12,884 bases of DNA from DRVV01 sp964487415 (GTDB taxonomy: Archaea; Thermoproteota; Bathyarchaeia; Bathyarchaeales; Bathycorpusculaceae), in NCBI GenBank assembly GCA_964487415.1, contig CAZAPQ010000087.1, positions 1-12,884 on the forward strand. The letters are read 5' to 3'. Position numbers and translations under genes: made by a program. The notes beneath the pieces are model-generated. The model was given only the letters and a program-made list of their open reading frames with translations. It was not told the DNA's origin and made no database searches. This document shows, one piece after another, positions 7,822-12,884 of this stretch. How positions within the stretch are numbered: position 1 is the stretch's first letter; each line of letters starts with the position of its first letter.

Positions 7822-8931
7822 TTACCAGATTTGGGGGGTTTCCACGGCGGTGTCCCACCATGGTTTATCCCATTTCTTTTCGACGGTAGGCAGCTCTCTA
7901 AGCAGGCGCTCAATCCTATCGGTAACCTTTGCCACATCACTCTTACTAAGCCACCTCTCCAGAACATCCGCCTTCTCAACAATATTCCTTAAGTTAAGGG
8001 TAACGGTTAAAGCCAGCTTCTTATCCCTTTCTAGGGTCCTTCTCATCTTCTTTGGGTTTATTTCTTCAGGTCCCTCTCCTAGGTCATGGTCCAGAAATAT
8101 GGCGCATACATCCTTAACGTCCTTATCCTCCATTCCAACGATGATCCTATCCTTGGCATAATAGGGATAGCTGATTATCCTATAGTCCTGCCCATACTGC
8201 TTAAATTCTTCAGCGGAGGCTCTAGGCGCGTCAAATATGAATTGGGCTTTAGAGAGTATTAGCGGCTCCAGGCCTATTGTGTAGAGGTTCTCCTTGTATC
8301 TTTCAAACTCTTCGTTCACGTCCACCCTGTGCCTCAGCTCTATACGGTCACAGAAAATGTCTAGAACGGTTATTGTAGGTAACCCTTCCCCGTTAACCCC
8401 ATTAATTGTTGTAACGCGGTATCTTTCGCCATGTCTCCAAGCGTTAAAGCGTTTATCATTAGCCGTAACAAAGGACTTATAGCAGGTGCCGAAGGCCTTG
8501 TCCATGCCTAAAAGCAGCCTATAAAAGTCTGTGCCTTGTTTTTTGGGAACTATGAAATCCATGTCCTTTATATCCCTATCCAAAGAGTTCCCGAAATTGG
8601 CGCTTGGGCAGTGAATTTTAACCGCTGCGCCTCCGAACAGTAGTGCTGGAATAGGATTCTTGCTAATCCTCTTTTCGAAGGCGTTCGGATACAACTCATG
8701 AAGTCTATTTGCATTCAAAGCAGCCCAAAGGGTCACTATGGCGCTCCGTATAGGATAATATTTAAGGTCTATGTACGATGGTAGACCCAGCTCCTCCCTA
8801 AACTCTTTAGGATCGACCATAGAGGTTAGAGGCAACTCCACATCATAGACTTTTCCATCCAAATCCCTATACAGCACAAACAGCCTACGCTGAACTGAAT
8901 AATCGTTATCCCCCGCTTTAAACTCCACCAA
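7822..8931 (-). CDS. nucleotidyltransferase-like protein (copy B)
   Basis: 369-residue protein with the same motif order as the protein at 3149-4057. Seen: an extra N-terminal region of about 90 residues, GG at 100-101 (LLFGGAAVKIHCP), Asp123/Asp125 (IKDMDFIVP), third acid Asp191 (TVLDIFCD), a LILSKAQFIF helix, KDVKD (270-274), DHDLGEG, and a C-terminal helical part (LALTVTLNLRNI, RIERLLREL) ending in a Trp-rich tail. The three acids fit a nucleotidyltransferase fold, but GG is followed by Ala rather than the usual Ser/Thr-bearing turn, and activity is unproven. The start is TTG 8931, with GAGG at 8938-8941 giving 6-nt spacing; GTG 8928 is the alternative. It stands alone on its strand and converges on the membrane-protein gene. 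Substrate unknown. Confidence 0.72.
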   Translation of the reverse strand: MVEFKAGDNDYSVQRRLFVLYRDLDGKVYDVELPLTSMVDPKEFREELGLPSYIDLKYYPIRSAIVTLWAALNANRLHELYPNAFEKRISKNPIPALLFGGAAVKIHCPSANFGNSLDRDIKDMDFIVPKKQGTDFYRLLLGMDKAFGTCYKSFVTANDKRFNAWRHGERYRVTTINGVNGEGLPTITVLDIFCDRIELRHRVDVNEEFERYKENLYTIGLEPLILSKAQFIFDAPRASAEEFKQYGQDYRIISYPYYAKDRIIVGMEDKDVKDVCAIFLDHDLGEGPEEINPKKMRRTLERDKKLALTVTLNLRNIVEKADVLERWLSKSDVAKVTDRIERLLRELPTVEKKWDKPWWDTAVETPQIW

Positions 8932-8971
8932 ATATATCCTCGCTTAAACTTTCGATGTTCAGCCAAACTCA

Positions 8972-8979
8972 ACTATTAA
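8972..8979 (-). promoter_or_regulatory. weak TATA-like element for nucleotidyltransferase copy B
   Basis: Minus-strand TTAATAGT predicts a start near 8949 and a leader of about 18 nt carrying GAGG. The match is weak and the call rests mainly on spacing. Confidence 0.25.
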
Positions 8980-9033
8980 CGGGCAGGATGAAAATAAAGG
9001 TTATGCTAATTCGCCAGGCAGCCAGAAAAACGC

Positions 9034-9041
9034 ATATATTA
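9034..9041 (+). promoter_or_regulatory. TATA element for tRNA-Trp
   Basis: ATATATTA preceded by the purine-rich GAAAAACGC (BRE-like), centred about 32 nt before the mature tRNA 5' end. It predicts a 5' leader of a few nucleotides for RNase P to remove. Confidence 0.6.
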
Positions 9042-9106
9042 CCCATCGAATAGCTAAACTTCTGGTAAGGGGCCGTAGTCTAGTCAGGTATGACGACGGG
9101 CTCCAG

Positions 9107-9172
9107 AACGCAAACACGGGTTTGCGGACCGCGAAGGCGGAATGAAGAGGTTCTGGAGCGGTCCTAGAAGAA
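9107..9172 (+). other. tRNA-Trp intron 1 (canonical 37/38 position)
   Basis: 66-nt intron in the anticodon loop, where most archaeal tRNA introns lie. One splicing-compatible fold has two abutting hairpins: GCAAAC/GTTTGC (9110-9115, 9120-9125) with loop ACGG, and GGACCGC/GCGGTCC (9126-9132, 9158-9164). The central helix CTCC with GAAG (9167-9170) then has one C-A mismatch, flanked by 3-nt bulges AG^A and AA^A. A competing fold pairs GCTCCAGAAC (9100-9109) perfectly with GTTCTGGAGC (9150-9159) and hides the splice site. Confidence 0.7.
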
Positions 9173-9178
9173 ACCCGT

Positions 9179-9209
9179 AGGAACAGCATCCTCCTGCTGT
9201 TCCGGGTAA
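9179..9209 (+). other. tRNA-Trp intron 2 (43/44, noncanonical)
   Basis: 31-nt insert between the anticodon stem and variable loop. Seen: a perfect 9-bp hairpin GGAACAGCA/TGCTGTTCC (9180-9188, 9195-9203) with loop TCCTCC. Next to it is a 4-bp central helix ACCC/GGGT (9173-9176, 9204-9207). There are 3-nt bulges GT^A (9177-9179) on the 5' side and AA^A (9208-9210) on the 3' side. Cutting after the second bulge nucleotide on each side restores CCCGT-AGGTC exactly. An outer helix is not evident, so this is a relaxed bulge-helix motif. Confidence 0.75.
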
Positions 9210-9279
9210 AGGTCGTCGGTTCAAATCCGGCCGGCCCCACCAAGGAACACTTGGACTGTTCTGTTTAGAAAGTCTAAGA

Positions 9280-9471
9280 ATGGGTTATATTGAAGTTTCT
9301 GACATAGAAGAAGCCATTAAATAATTTGGCGAAAAAAGACATAAACTAAAGAAGGTACAAGCTGAACAAACAATAGAAGCTACCAAATTCATAGCCCGGC
9401 AAAAGGATTTTTATCCTTTTAGCCAGGAGCTAATCAGGCTTATGGATTTTTGTTTTAAATCAACTTTTTAA
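9280..9471 (+). pseudogene. possible remnant of a small protein gene
   Basis: A frame beginning ATG GGT TAT encodes 14 residues (MGYIEVSDIEEAIK), hits TAA at 9322-9324, then stays open for 48 more codons to TAA at 9469-9471. The downstream part has protein-like composition, with an amphipathic Lys/Glu helix (KRHKLKKVQAEQTIEATKF) and a FSQELIRLMDF segment. The frame is also open for several codons upstream of the ATG. There is no clear ribosome binding site. It could be a decayed gene, a sequencing error in a real small gene, or chance. I do not recognise the family. Confidence 0.35.
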
Positions 9472-9484
9472 TGTCGCCGGGCTA
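9392..9484. repeat. nested inverted repeats downstream of tRNA-Trp
   Basis: Outer arms TAGCCCGGC (9392-9400) and GCCGGGCTA (9476-9484) are a perfect 9-bp inverted repeat. Directly inside the left arm is a perfect 8-bp hairpin AAAAGGAT-TTTT-ATCCTTTT (9401-9420). The GC-rich outer arms stand out from the AT-rich surroundings. It could be a structured RNA, a bidirectional terminator, or the ends of a small element. Confidence 0.6.
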
Positions 9485-9569
9485 ATGTTTTGGAGTTTTG
9501 CTTCACTACAATAAATCTGTCAAGCGCATAAAGCCCGTTTGAAATTTGAAAGCGTTTGACATTTGGATT

Positions 9570-10607
9570 TTACTTTTTCAGAAATAGTTTTGCATTTTTC
9601 CAATGTTGCCTTGCAATTTGGAGACTTCCAGCCGGGCTTCCATGCAGGGAATAGAATATGTAGCATAGGTACGTGCAGCGTGTGCATTCGCTGTATGTTT
9701 TTCGTAGCATGTTGAATTTTCTGCTGTTCCAGGCTTTTGGCAGCTCAAATATTGAGGCTATGGGCTTATGTAGGTGACATCCTGACACTTGGCCAAGATG
9801 GTTTATTACAAAGAAGTTTTGAAGGGCCTTGCATTTCCATGTTCTCATACCTGTTGAGTATAAATTCATAATTGCTGAAAGGATTTCATTTGTTATGAGA
9901 ATGTAACCATATCTTTTTTGAAGCTCCATTAGGCCCCTGCAGAGTTTCACCATTCCCTCCCTATCAGTTATTGTGTAATCATCCCTCATTTTGCCTATGC
10001 TAAAGGCACCTTCAATGTTTTCCGGAGAATCATAAGAGTATAGGCAGTACCAGACTGGGTTTTCGTGTTCGGCAAAGTATCTCGTTAAATCCAAGAGTTC
10101 ATAGAGGTTATGCTGGGAGATTGTGGGTGAAACGCATACGTTTATTCCACCTTCCTTAAGCCTTTTAACGGCTTCCATGGCCCTGTGCCATGCACCATCA
10201 ACGCCTTTCAGGTAATCGTTTTTTTTCGGGTCTAAACTGTCAATGGATATTGCCACAAAGTCGGCATAGCGTAAAGCGTCAATTTTCTCGCCGGCTAAGC
10301 TTCCGTTATCGTACACTGTCACGATGAAGTGGCTTGAGGCGTATCTTAAAATCTCTTCAATGTCATCTCTTAGAAGGGGATTGCCCCCGGAGAAAACAAC
10401 GTCAACAACCCCCATTTTTCTAAGGATGTCAAGGCCTGTTTTAACCTCTTCCGTGGATAACTCCCTGCTGTCCTGCTCCTGCCAAATGTTACAGCCCCTG
10501 CAGCGGTAGTTACATCTCCTCGTTAGAAACCATTGAACATGCTGCGGCCTGTTGAATGCCAAGGAGTTTCTAATGACCGTTAATGCCTTGCTTAGGCTCA
10601 TAACCAT
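9570..10607 (-). CDS. radical SAM protein with C-terminal cysteine cluster
   Basis: 345-residue radical S-adenosylmethionine enzyme. Seen: CNYRCRGC (Cys32, Cys36, Cys39) for the 4Fe-4S cluster that cleaves SAM, then SGGNPLL (73-79) in the place of the usual GGEP motif, and the barrel strands FVAISIDSLD and VCVSPTIS. The C-terminal part has Cys259, Cys277 and a CTRCTYLC group (Cys308, Cys311, Cys315), resembling SPASM/twitch proteins that bind an auxiliary cluster. The frame stays open upstream to 10814. I start at ATG 10607 because GGAAGG (10617-10622) lies 9 nt before it, a TATA element lies about 45 nt before it, and the sequence beyond reads as low-complexity antisense of the glycosyltransferase gene. 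Substrate unknown; the divergent glycosyltransferases suggest sugar, lipid or surface modification. Confidence 0.88.
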   Translation of the reverse strand: MVMSLSKALTVIRNSLAFNRPQHVQWFLTRRCNYRCRGCNIWQEQDSRELSTEEVKTGLDILRKMGVVDVVFSGGNPLLRDDIEEILRYASSHFIVTVYDNGSLAGEKIDALRYADFVAISIDSLDPKKNDYLKGVDGAWHRAMEAVKRLKEGGINVCVSPTISQHNLYELLDLTRYFAEHENPVWYCLYSYDSPENIEGAFSIGKMRDDYTITDREGMVKLCRGLMELQKRYGYILITNEILSAIMNLYSTGMRTWKCKALQNFFVINHLGQVSGCHLHKPIASIFELPKAWNSRKFNMLRKTYSECTRCTYLCYIFYSLHGSPAGSLQIARQHWKNAKLFLKK

Positions 10608-10647
10608 TATGCGGCGCCTTCCAGTAAAGGGTATGGTCACTATGAAC

Positions 10648-10659
10648 TTAAATATAAAA
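10648..10659. promoter_or_regulatory. bidirectional TATA element, radical SAM / glycosyltransferase
   Basis: TTAAATATAAAA reads as TTTTATATTTAA on the minus strand, so it can serve both directions. Leftward transcription would start near 10626, with a leader of about 19 nt containing GGAAGG. Rightward transcription would start near 10680, with a leader of about 40 nt containing GGAGG (10704-10708). Confidence 0.5.
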
Positions 10660-10719
10660 GTTAGGAGAGGATGGCGTAAAACTAATTTTGCTCCTGAAAT
10701 AAAGGAGGCACATGTCGAA

Positions 10720-11526
10720 ATGTTTGAGGCTAAAGCTTTGACCCTTGAATCCAAAGAAAAGGTTGACGTTGTAGTGCTTACAAAAAACAGTGCGAGGTTT
10801 CTACGGGAATGCATGACCTCAATTTATGATAATGTTCCCGTTAACCGCCTCATAATTGTCGATGGATACTCTACGGATGCAACCCTAGACATTGTGGAGG
10901 AGTTTCAGAGCAAACATGGAAACATTAAGTTGATACAGACCATGGGAACAAGGGGCTATGCAAGGCAAAAGGCCATAGAAATGGTTGAAACTGACTGGTT
11001 TATGTTTGTTGATAGCGACGTCATCCTCTGCAAGGACTGGTATAGGAAGGCCCTTCGCCTCATAGACGATGATGTGGGCGCAGTTTGGGGCATGGAATTG
11101 TGGTCTGTGCTCCTTAAAAGTAAGGGGCTTCTTAGCATGTTTGAGAGGGCGAATTTTAGGGTTTTTAAGCAGCGCGGCGGAACCCATGACATGCTGGTTA
11201 GACGCAAGGCTGTTGAGGGTATAAGGATACCTGCAAACCTGCACACCTATGAGGATGCCTACATCAAGTCCTGGATTTCCAAGAGGGGATTTAGGGTGGT
11301 GCCCGCCTATGACCCCTACTGCATACACTATAGGCCCGAAAGTGTTTGGACCTTAAAGGGCAGCATAAACCTTATAGCAAATGATTTAACCCACGCATTC
11401 AAATATCCAGAACTGTTCTCTGCATACTCCTTTTTCGCATTTATAGTTATTCAGCAGCTATTCGCTAAAAATGGGTTTATGGCAAAATTTAAAGAATCAA
11501 ACTCTAACCTTAAAGTCTTAAGGTAG
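10720..11526 (+). CDS. GT2-type glycosyltransferase (first of tandem pair)
   Basis: 268-residue family 2 glycosyltransferase with a GT-A fold, transferring a sugar from a nucleotide- or lipid-activated donor. Seen: VDVVVLTKNSARFL at about 15-28, the donor-binding VDGYSTDAT (47-55), the metal-binding DSD (98-100, FVDSDVILC), an RGG turn (152-154) and the acceptor-side YEDAYI (177-182). A hydrophobic C-terminal stretch (SAYSFFAFIVIQQLF) suggests membrane contact. The frame is open back to 10552, but ATG 10720 is preferred. GGAGG lies 11 nt before it and the conserved fold begins soon after. The upstream extension overlaps the divergent radical SAM gene. A paralogue follows after 22 nt. A role in glycolipid or protein glycosylation is inferred. 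Confidence 0.88.
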   Translation: MFEAKALTLESKEKVDVVVLTKNSARFLRECMTSIYDNVPVNRLIIVDGYSTDATLDIVEEFQSKHGNIKLIQTMGTRGYARQKAIEMVETDWFMFVDSDVILCKDWYRKALRLIDDDVGAVWGMELWSVLLKSKGLLSMFERANFRVFKQRGGTHDMLVRRKAVEGIRIPANLHTYEDAYIKSWISKRGFRVVPAYDPYCIHYRPESVWTLKGSINLIANDLTHAFKYPELFSAYSFFAFIVIQQLFAKNGFMAKFKESNSNLKVLR

Positions 11527-11548
11527 GCCTATAGAGGATCGCCTTGCC

Positions 11549-12304
11549 ATGGAGTTGGATAGGCAGATAGACGTGGTCATGCTTACGAAAAACAGCGAAA
11601 GCACCCTAAGGGCTTGCCTCAAATCCATTTACGAAAACATTCCGGTTAAACGTTTAATTGTTCTGGATGCATGTTCAACTGATGCCACTCCAAAAATAAT
11701 AGGCGAGTTCAACCGTAGATATGGGAACATTGTATTCATGTCTGAAAATGGTTCAAGGGCCTCTGCTCGGGGAAGGGGCATAGAAATGGTTGAAACCAAC
11801 TGGTTTATGTTTGTTGATAGTGACGTTGTCCTCTGCAAGGACTGGTTTAAAAGGGCTGTAAAATATGTTGACGAGGATGTTGGAGCGGTTTGGGGCGTAA
11901 ACTTTGACGTTAACGGGAAAGTTAGGAACGAATTCTTTCTAAAGCTGCTTGCATATGTTGCAAGGCAATGCTTCAACATTAGGGGTGGAATGCATGACAC
12001 GCTGATAAGACGTGAAACGCTTGAGGGCATCCGCATTCCAGACTGGTTGCACGCCTATGAGGATGCCTACATAGCCAATTGGATAAGGCGAAGGGGGTAC
12101 AGAATCGTAATAGGCGATGACCTATACTGCCTCCACTACAGGCCAGCAAGATATTACACATTAAGGGAAAGCCTGTCCTCAGCGGTTATGGAGATAAAAT
12201 GCGGCTTGGTTTATTCCCACCTTTACAGGTATGTCCTCCATTATCCACTTTTAACCTTTAACTGGATGTTGCAGGCATTAGATAAAAACTTTAGGAAAGC
12301 CTAA
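11549..12304 (+). CDS. GT2-type glycosyltransferase (second of tandem pair)
   Basis: 251-residue GT-A fold glycosyltransferase, paralogous to the gene just upstream. Seen: IDVVMLTKNSESTL at about 7-20, LDACSTDAT (39-47), DSD (90-92, FVDSDVVLC), RGG (145-147) and YEDAYI (170-175), all at matching spacing. Twenty of 22 residues around the DSD motif (IEMVET to CKDW) are identical to the first copy, while the C-terminal 60 residues diverge strongly, suggesting different acceptors. Two residues differ in the donor loop (DACS against DGYS). ATG 11549 has GAGG at 11534-11537, 11 nt upstream, the same spacing as in the first copy. It lies 22 nt after the first gene, so is probably co-transcribed. Its stop overlaps the stop of the convergent transporter gene. 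Confidence 0.88.
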   Translation: MELDRQIDVVMLTKNSESTLRACLKSIYENIPVKRLIVLDACSTDATPKIIGEFNRRYGNIVFMSENGSRASARGRGIEMVETNWFMFVDSDVVLCKDWFKRAVKYVDEDVGAVWGVNFDVNGKVRNEFFLKLLAYVARQCFNIRGGMHDTLIRRETLEGIRIPDWLHAYEDAYIANWIRRRGYRIVIGDDLYCLHYRPARYYTLRESLSSAVMEIKCGLVYSHLYRYVLHYPLLTFNWMLQALDKNFRKA

Positions 12305-12884
12305 ACTTCCTCAGACAGTTTCGCGCCGCGTCTCTTAAATCCTTTCATCTTCAACTTTACCGTGAGTATTTTCTCTGTTGCAAAAAGCCTTGAGGCTATA
12401 TACATGATAACCATCGTGAAGGCGAAGCTGTAGATTATGCCAAACACTGGAGTTAAGTGGTCGCCCATCACAATGGCCTTTGAGGCTATTATTGGATGGC
12501 TAAATGGTATAGCGTAAAGCAGTGCCTTAACCGCTAATGGCAGCATGTTAATGTCTATATACATTAGTGCGAAGGCCGGAACGAATATAAGTGGGTAAAT
12601 GTAACCGACAAAGGCTTGGGCCCCTCTGACATCCTCAGCGAAGGCTGATAGAATAACGGCTAAGGCGAGGGCTGAAAGTAGCGTAACGAAGAGGGACAAC
12701 CCAAGAAGCAAATAGCCGAGAAATGATGGGGCAAGCCCGAGCGCTGACAGATCTATGGCTGCCTCCTGCGGAATTTGGCCCATAAGCATTCCCATCATGT
12801 AGCCATAACCCACCATGTACGCCAACGCGCCAATAGCCGCAATTATGATCGAGCTTGAAAGCTTCCCAAACAATATGGCCATTC
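12301..12884 (-). CDS. ABC-2 type transporter permease (partial)
   Basis: C-terminal part, about 194 residues, of an ABC transporter membrane subunit of the ABC-2 type (exporters of drugs, lipids, polysaccharides or sodium). The reading frame continues off the right edge, so the visible ATG near 12882 is probably internal. Seen: about five hydrophobic helices. Between the second and third lies the short charged AEDVRGAQAF segment, followed by a proline-containing membrane stretch YPLIFVPAFALMYID, a characteristic of this permease group. An AIPFSHPI segment precedes the last helix, and the basic cytoplasmic tail is KLKMKGFKRRGAK. The ATPase subunit, if linked, lies beyond the window. Its TAG overlaps the TAA of the convergent glycosyltransferase. 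Export of a glycan made by the neighbours is possible but unproven. Confidence 0.82.
   Translation of the reverse strand, partial: MAILFGKLSSSIIIAAIGALAYMVGYGYMMGMLMGQIPQEAAIDLSALGLAPSFLGYLLLGLSLFVTLLSALALAVILSAFAEDVRGAQAFVGYIYPLIFVPAFALMYIDINMLPLAVKALLYAIPFSHPIIASKAIVMGDHLTPVFGIIYSFAFTMVIMYIASRLFATEKILTVKLKMKGFKRRGAKLSEEV

Larger units (their letters stand above)
9069..9242 (+). tRNA. trnW: tRNA-Trp(CCA), interrupted by two introns
   Basis: Acceptor strands are GGGGCCG (9069-9075) and CGGCCCC (9232-9238), with discriminator A9239 and an encoded CCA (9240-9242). The D stem is GTC/GAC (9078-9080, 9092-9094). The anticodon stem is ACGGG (9096-9100) with CCCGT (9174-9178). The loop is CTCCAG plus A9173, and anticodon CCA is at 9103-9105, reading UGG. 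The T arm is GTCGG-TTCAAAT-CCGGC (9215-9231). The mature RNA is assembled from 9069-9106, a 6-nt middle exon 9173-9178, and 9210-9242, giving 77 nt with a 5-nt variable loop AGGTC. It is transcribed alone from its own promoter. The identity is firm. The intron ends are inferred from pairing and splicing rules, and the register of intron 1 is less certain than that of intron 2. Confidence 0.92.
9243..9569. other. 327-nt region without an intact gene
   Basis: Between tRNA-Trp and the radical SAM gene. It is AT-rich and holds a broken small reading frame (9280-9471) overlapped by two nested inverted repeats (9392-9484). From 9485 to 9569 I see no further gene or strong signal. Confidence 0.6.

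Noticed and set aside
9142..9167. Box C/D guide RNA inside tRNA-Trp intron 1
   Set aside because: ATGAAGA (9142-9148) resembles a C box and the adjacent segment is complementary to the anticodon loop. However, no CTGA D box lies at the spacing needed to target C34, so I do not call it.
9001..9243. Minus-strand 80-codon reading frame across the tRNA-Trp gene
   Set aside because: It is the antisense of a convincing tRNA gene and its introns. There is no ribosome binding site, and the protein is low in recognisable content.
9069..9484. Integrated element using tRNA-Trp as attachment site
   Set aside because: No repeat of the tRNA 3' end and no integrase gene are visible downstream within the window.
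10552..10719. N-terminal extension of the first glycosyltransferase back to 10552
   Set aside because: It overlaps the radical SAM gene start and lies mostly upstream of the predicted transcription start. The GT-A fold begins just after ATG 10720.
10608..10814. N-terminal extension of the radical SAM frame up to 10814
   Set aside because: The extension is Ser/Thr-rich antisense of the glycosyltransferase 5' region. ATG 10607 has a ribosome binding site and a well-placed TATA element.
10885..11328. Minus-strand 147-codon frame opposite the first glycosyltransferase
   Set aside because: It is a shadow frame of a strongly supported GT2 gene. A similar shadow (11629-12036) lies opposite the second copy, as expected for duplicated genes.

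Overview
The window is archaeal. Supporting features are an archaeal type 2 methionine aminopeptidase, a DUF1512 membrane protein, a free-standing 5S rRNA gene, a tRNA-Trp interrupted by introns with archaeal splicing geometry, many TTG/GTG starts behind GGAGG-like ribosome binding sites, and A/T-rich TATA elements about 25 nt upstream of expected transcription starts. The gene content suggests a TACK-type lineage, Bathyarchaeia being my best guess; this is inference from family recall, not a search. Both ends are cut inside genes. No CRISPR array, insertion sequence or complete mobile element is visible.

Positions 1-2815 are mostly housekeeping. A UPF0173 metallo-beta-lactamase-fold hydrolase (partial, minus) diverges from methionine aminopeptidase (plus). 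The latter converges on a two-gene minus-strand operon of DUF1512 protein and a small membrane protein with a zinc ribbon. Positions 2816-5172 hold a solitary 5S rRNA gene (minus) with its own promoter and T-run terminator. Upstream of it is a minus-strand pair: a calcineurin-like phosphoesterase followed by a nucleotidyltransferase-like protein.

Positions 5172-8931 hold an APC-superfamily permease (plus), an unrecognised two-helix membrane protein with a possible PH-like tail (plus), and a convergent second nucleotidyltransferase-like protein (minus). The two nucleotidyltransferase-like proteins share their motif order over most of their length and look like distant paralogues.

Positions 9069-9242 encode tRNA-Trp(CCA), apparently split by two introns: one at the usual anticodon-loop site and one of 31 nt at the anticodon stem/variable loop junction. 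They leave a 6-nt middle exon. The 327 nt after it contain no intact gene, only a broken small reading frame overlapped by two nested inverted repeats.

Positions 9570-12884 look like a glycan or surface-modification locus. A radical SAM protein with an extra C-terminal cysteine cluster (minus) diverges from two tandem, recently duplicated GT2 glycosyltransferases (plus) across a TATA element usable in both directions. The second glycosyltransferase overlaps, stop codon to stop codon, an ABC-2 type transporter permease (minus, cut by the window end).

I did not find a complete novel defence or biosynthetic system. The most interesting items are the doubly interrupted tRNA-Trp, the two nucleotidyltransferase-like paralogues, and the radical SAM/twin glycosyltransferase unit.
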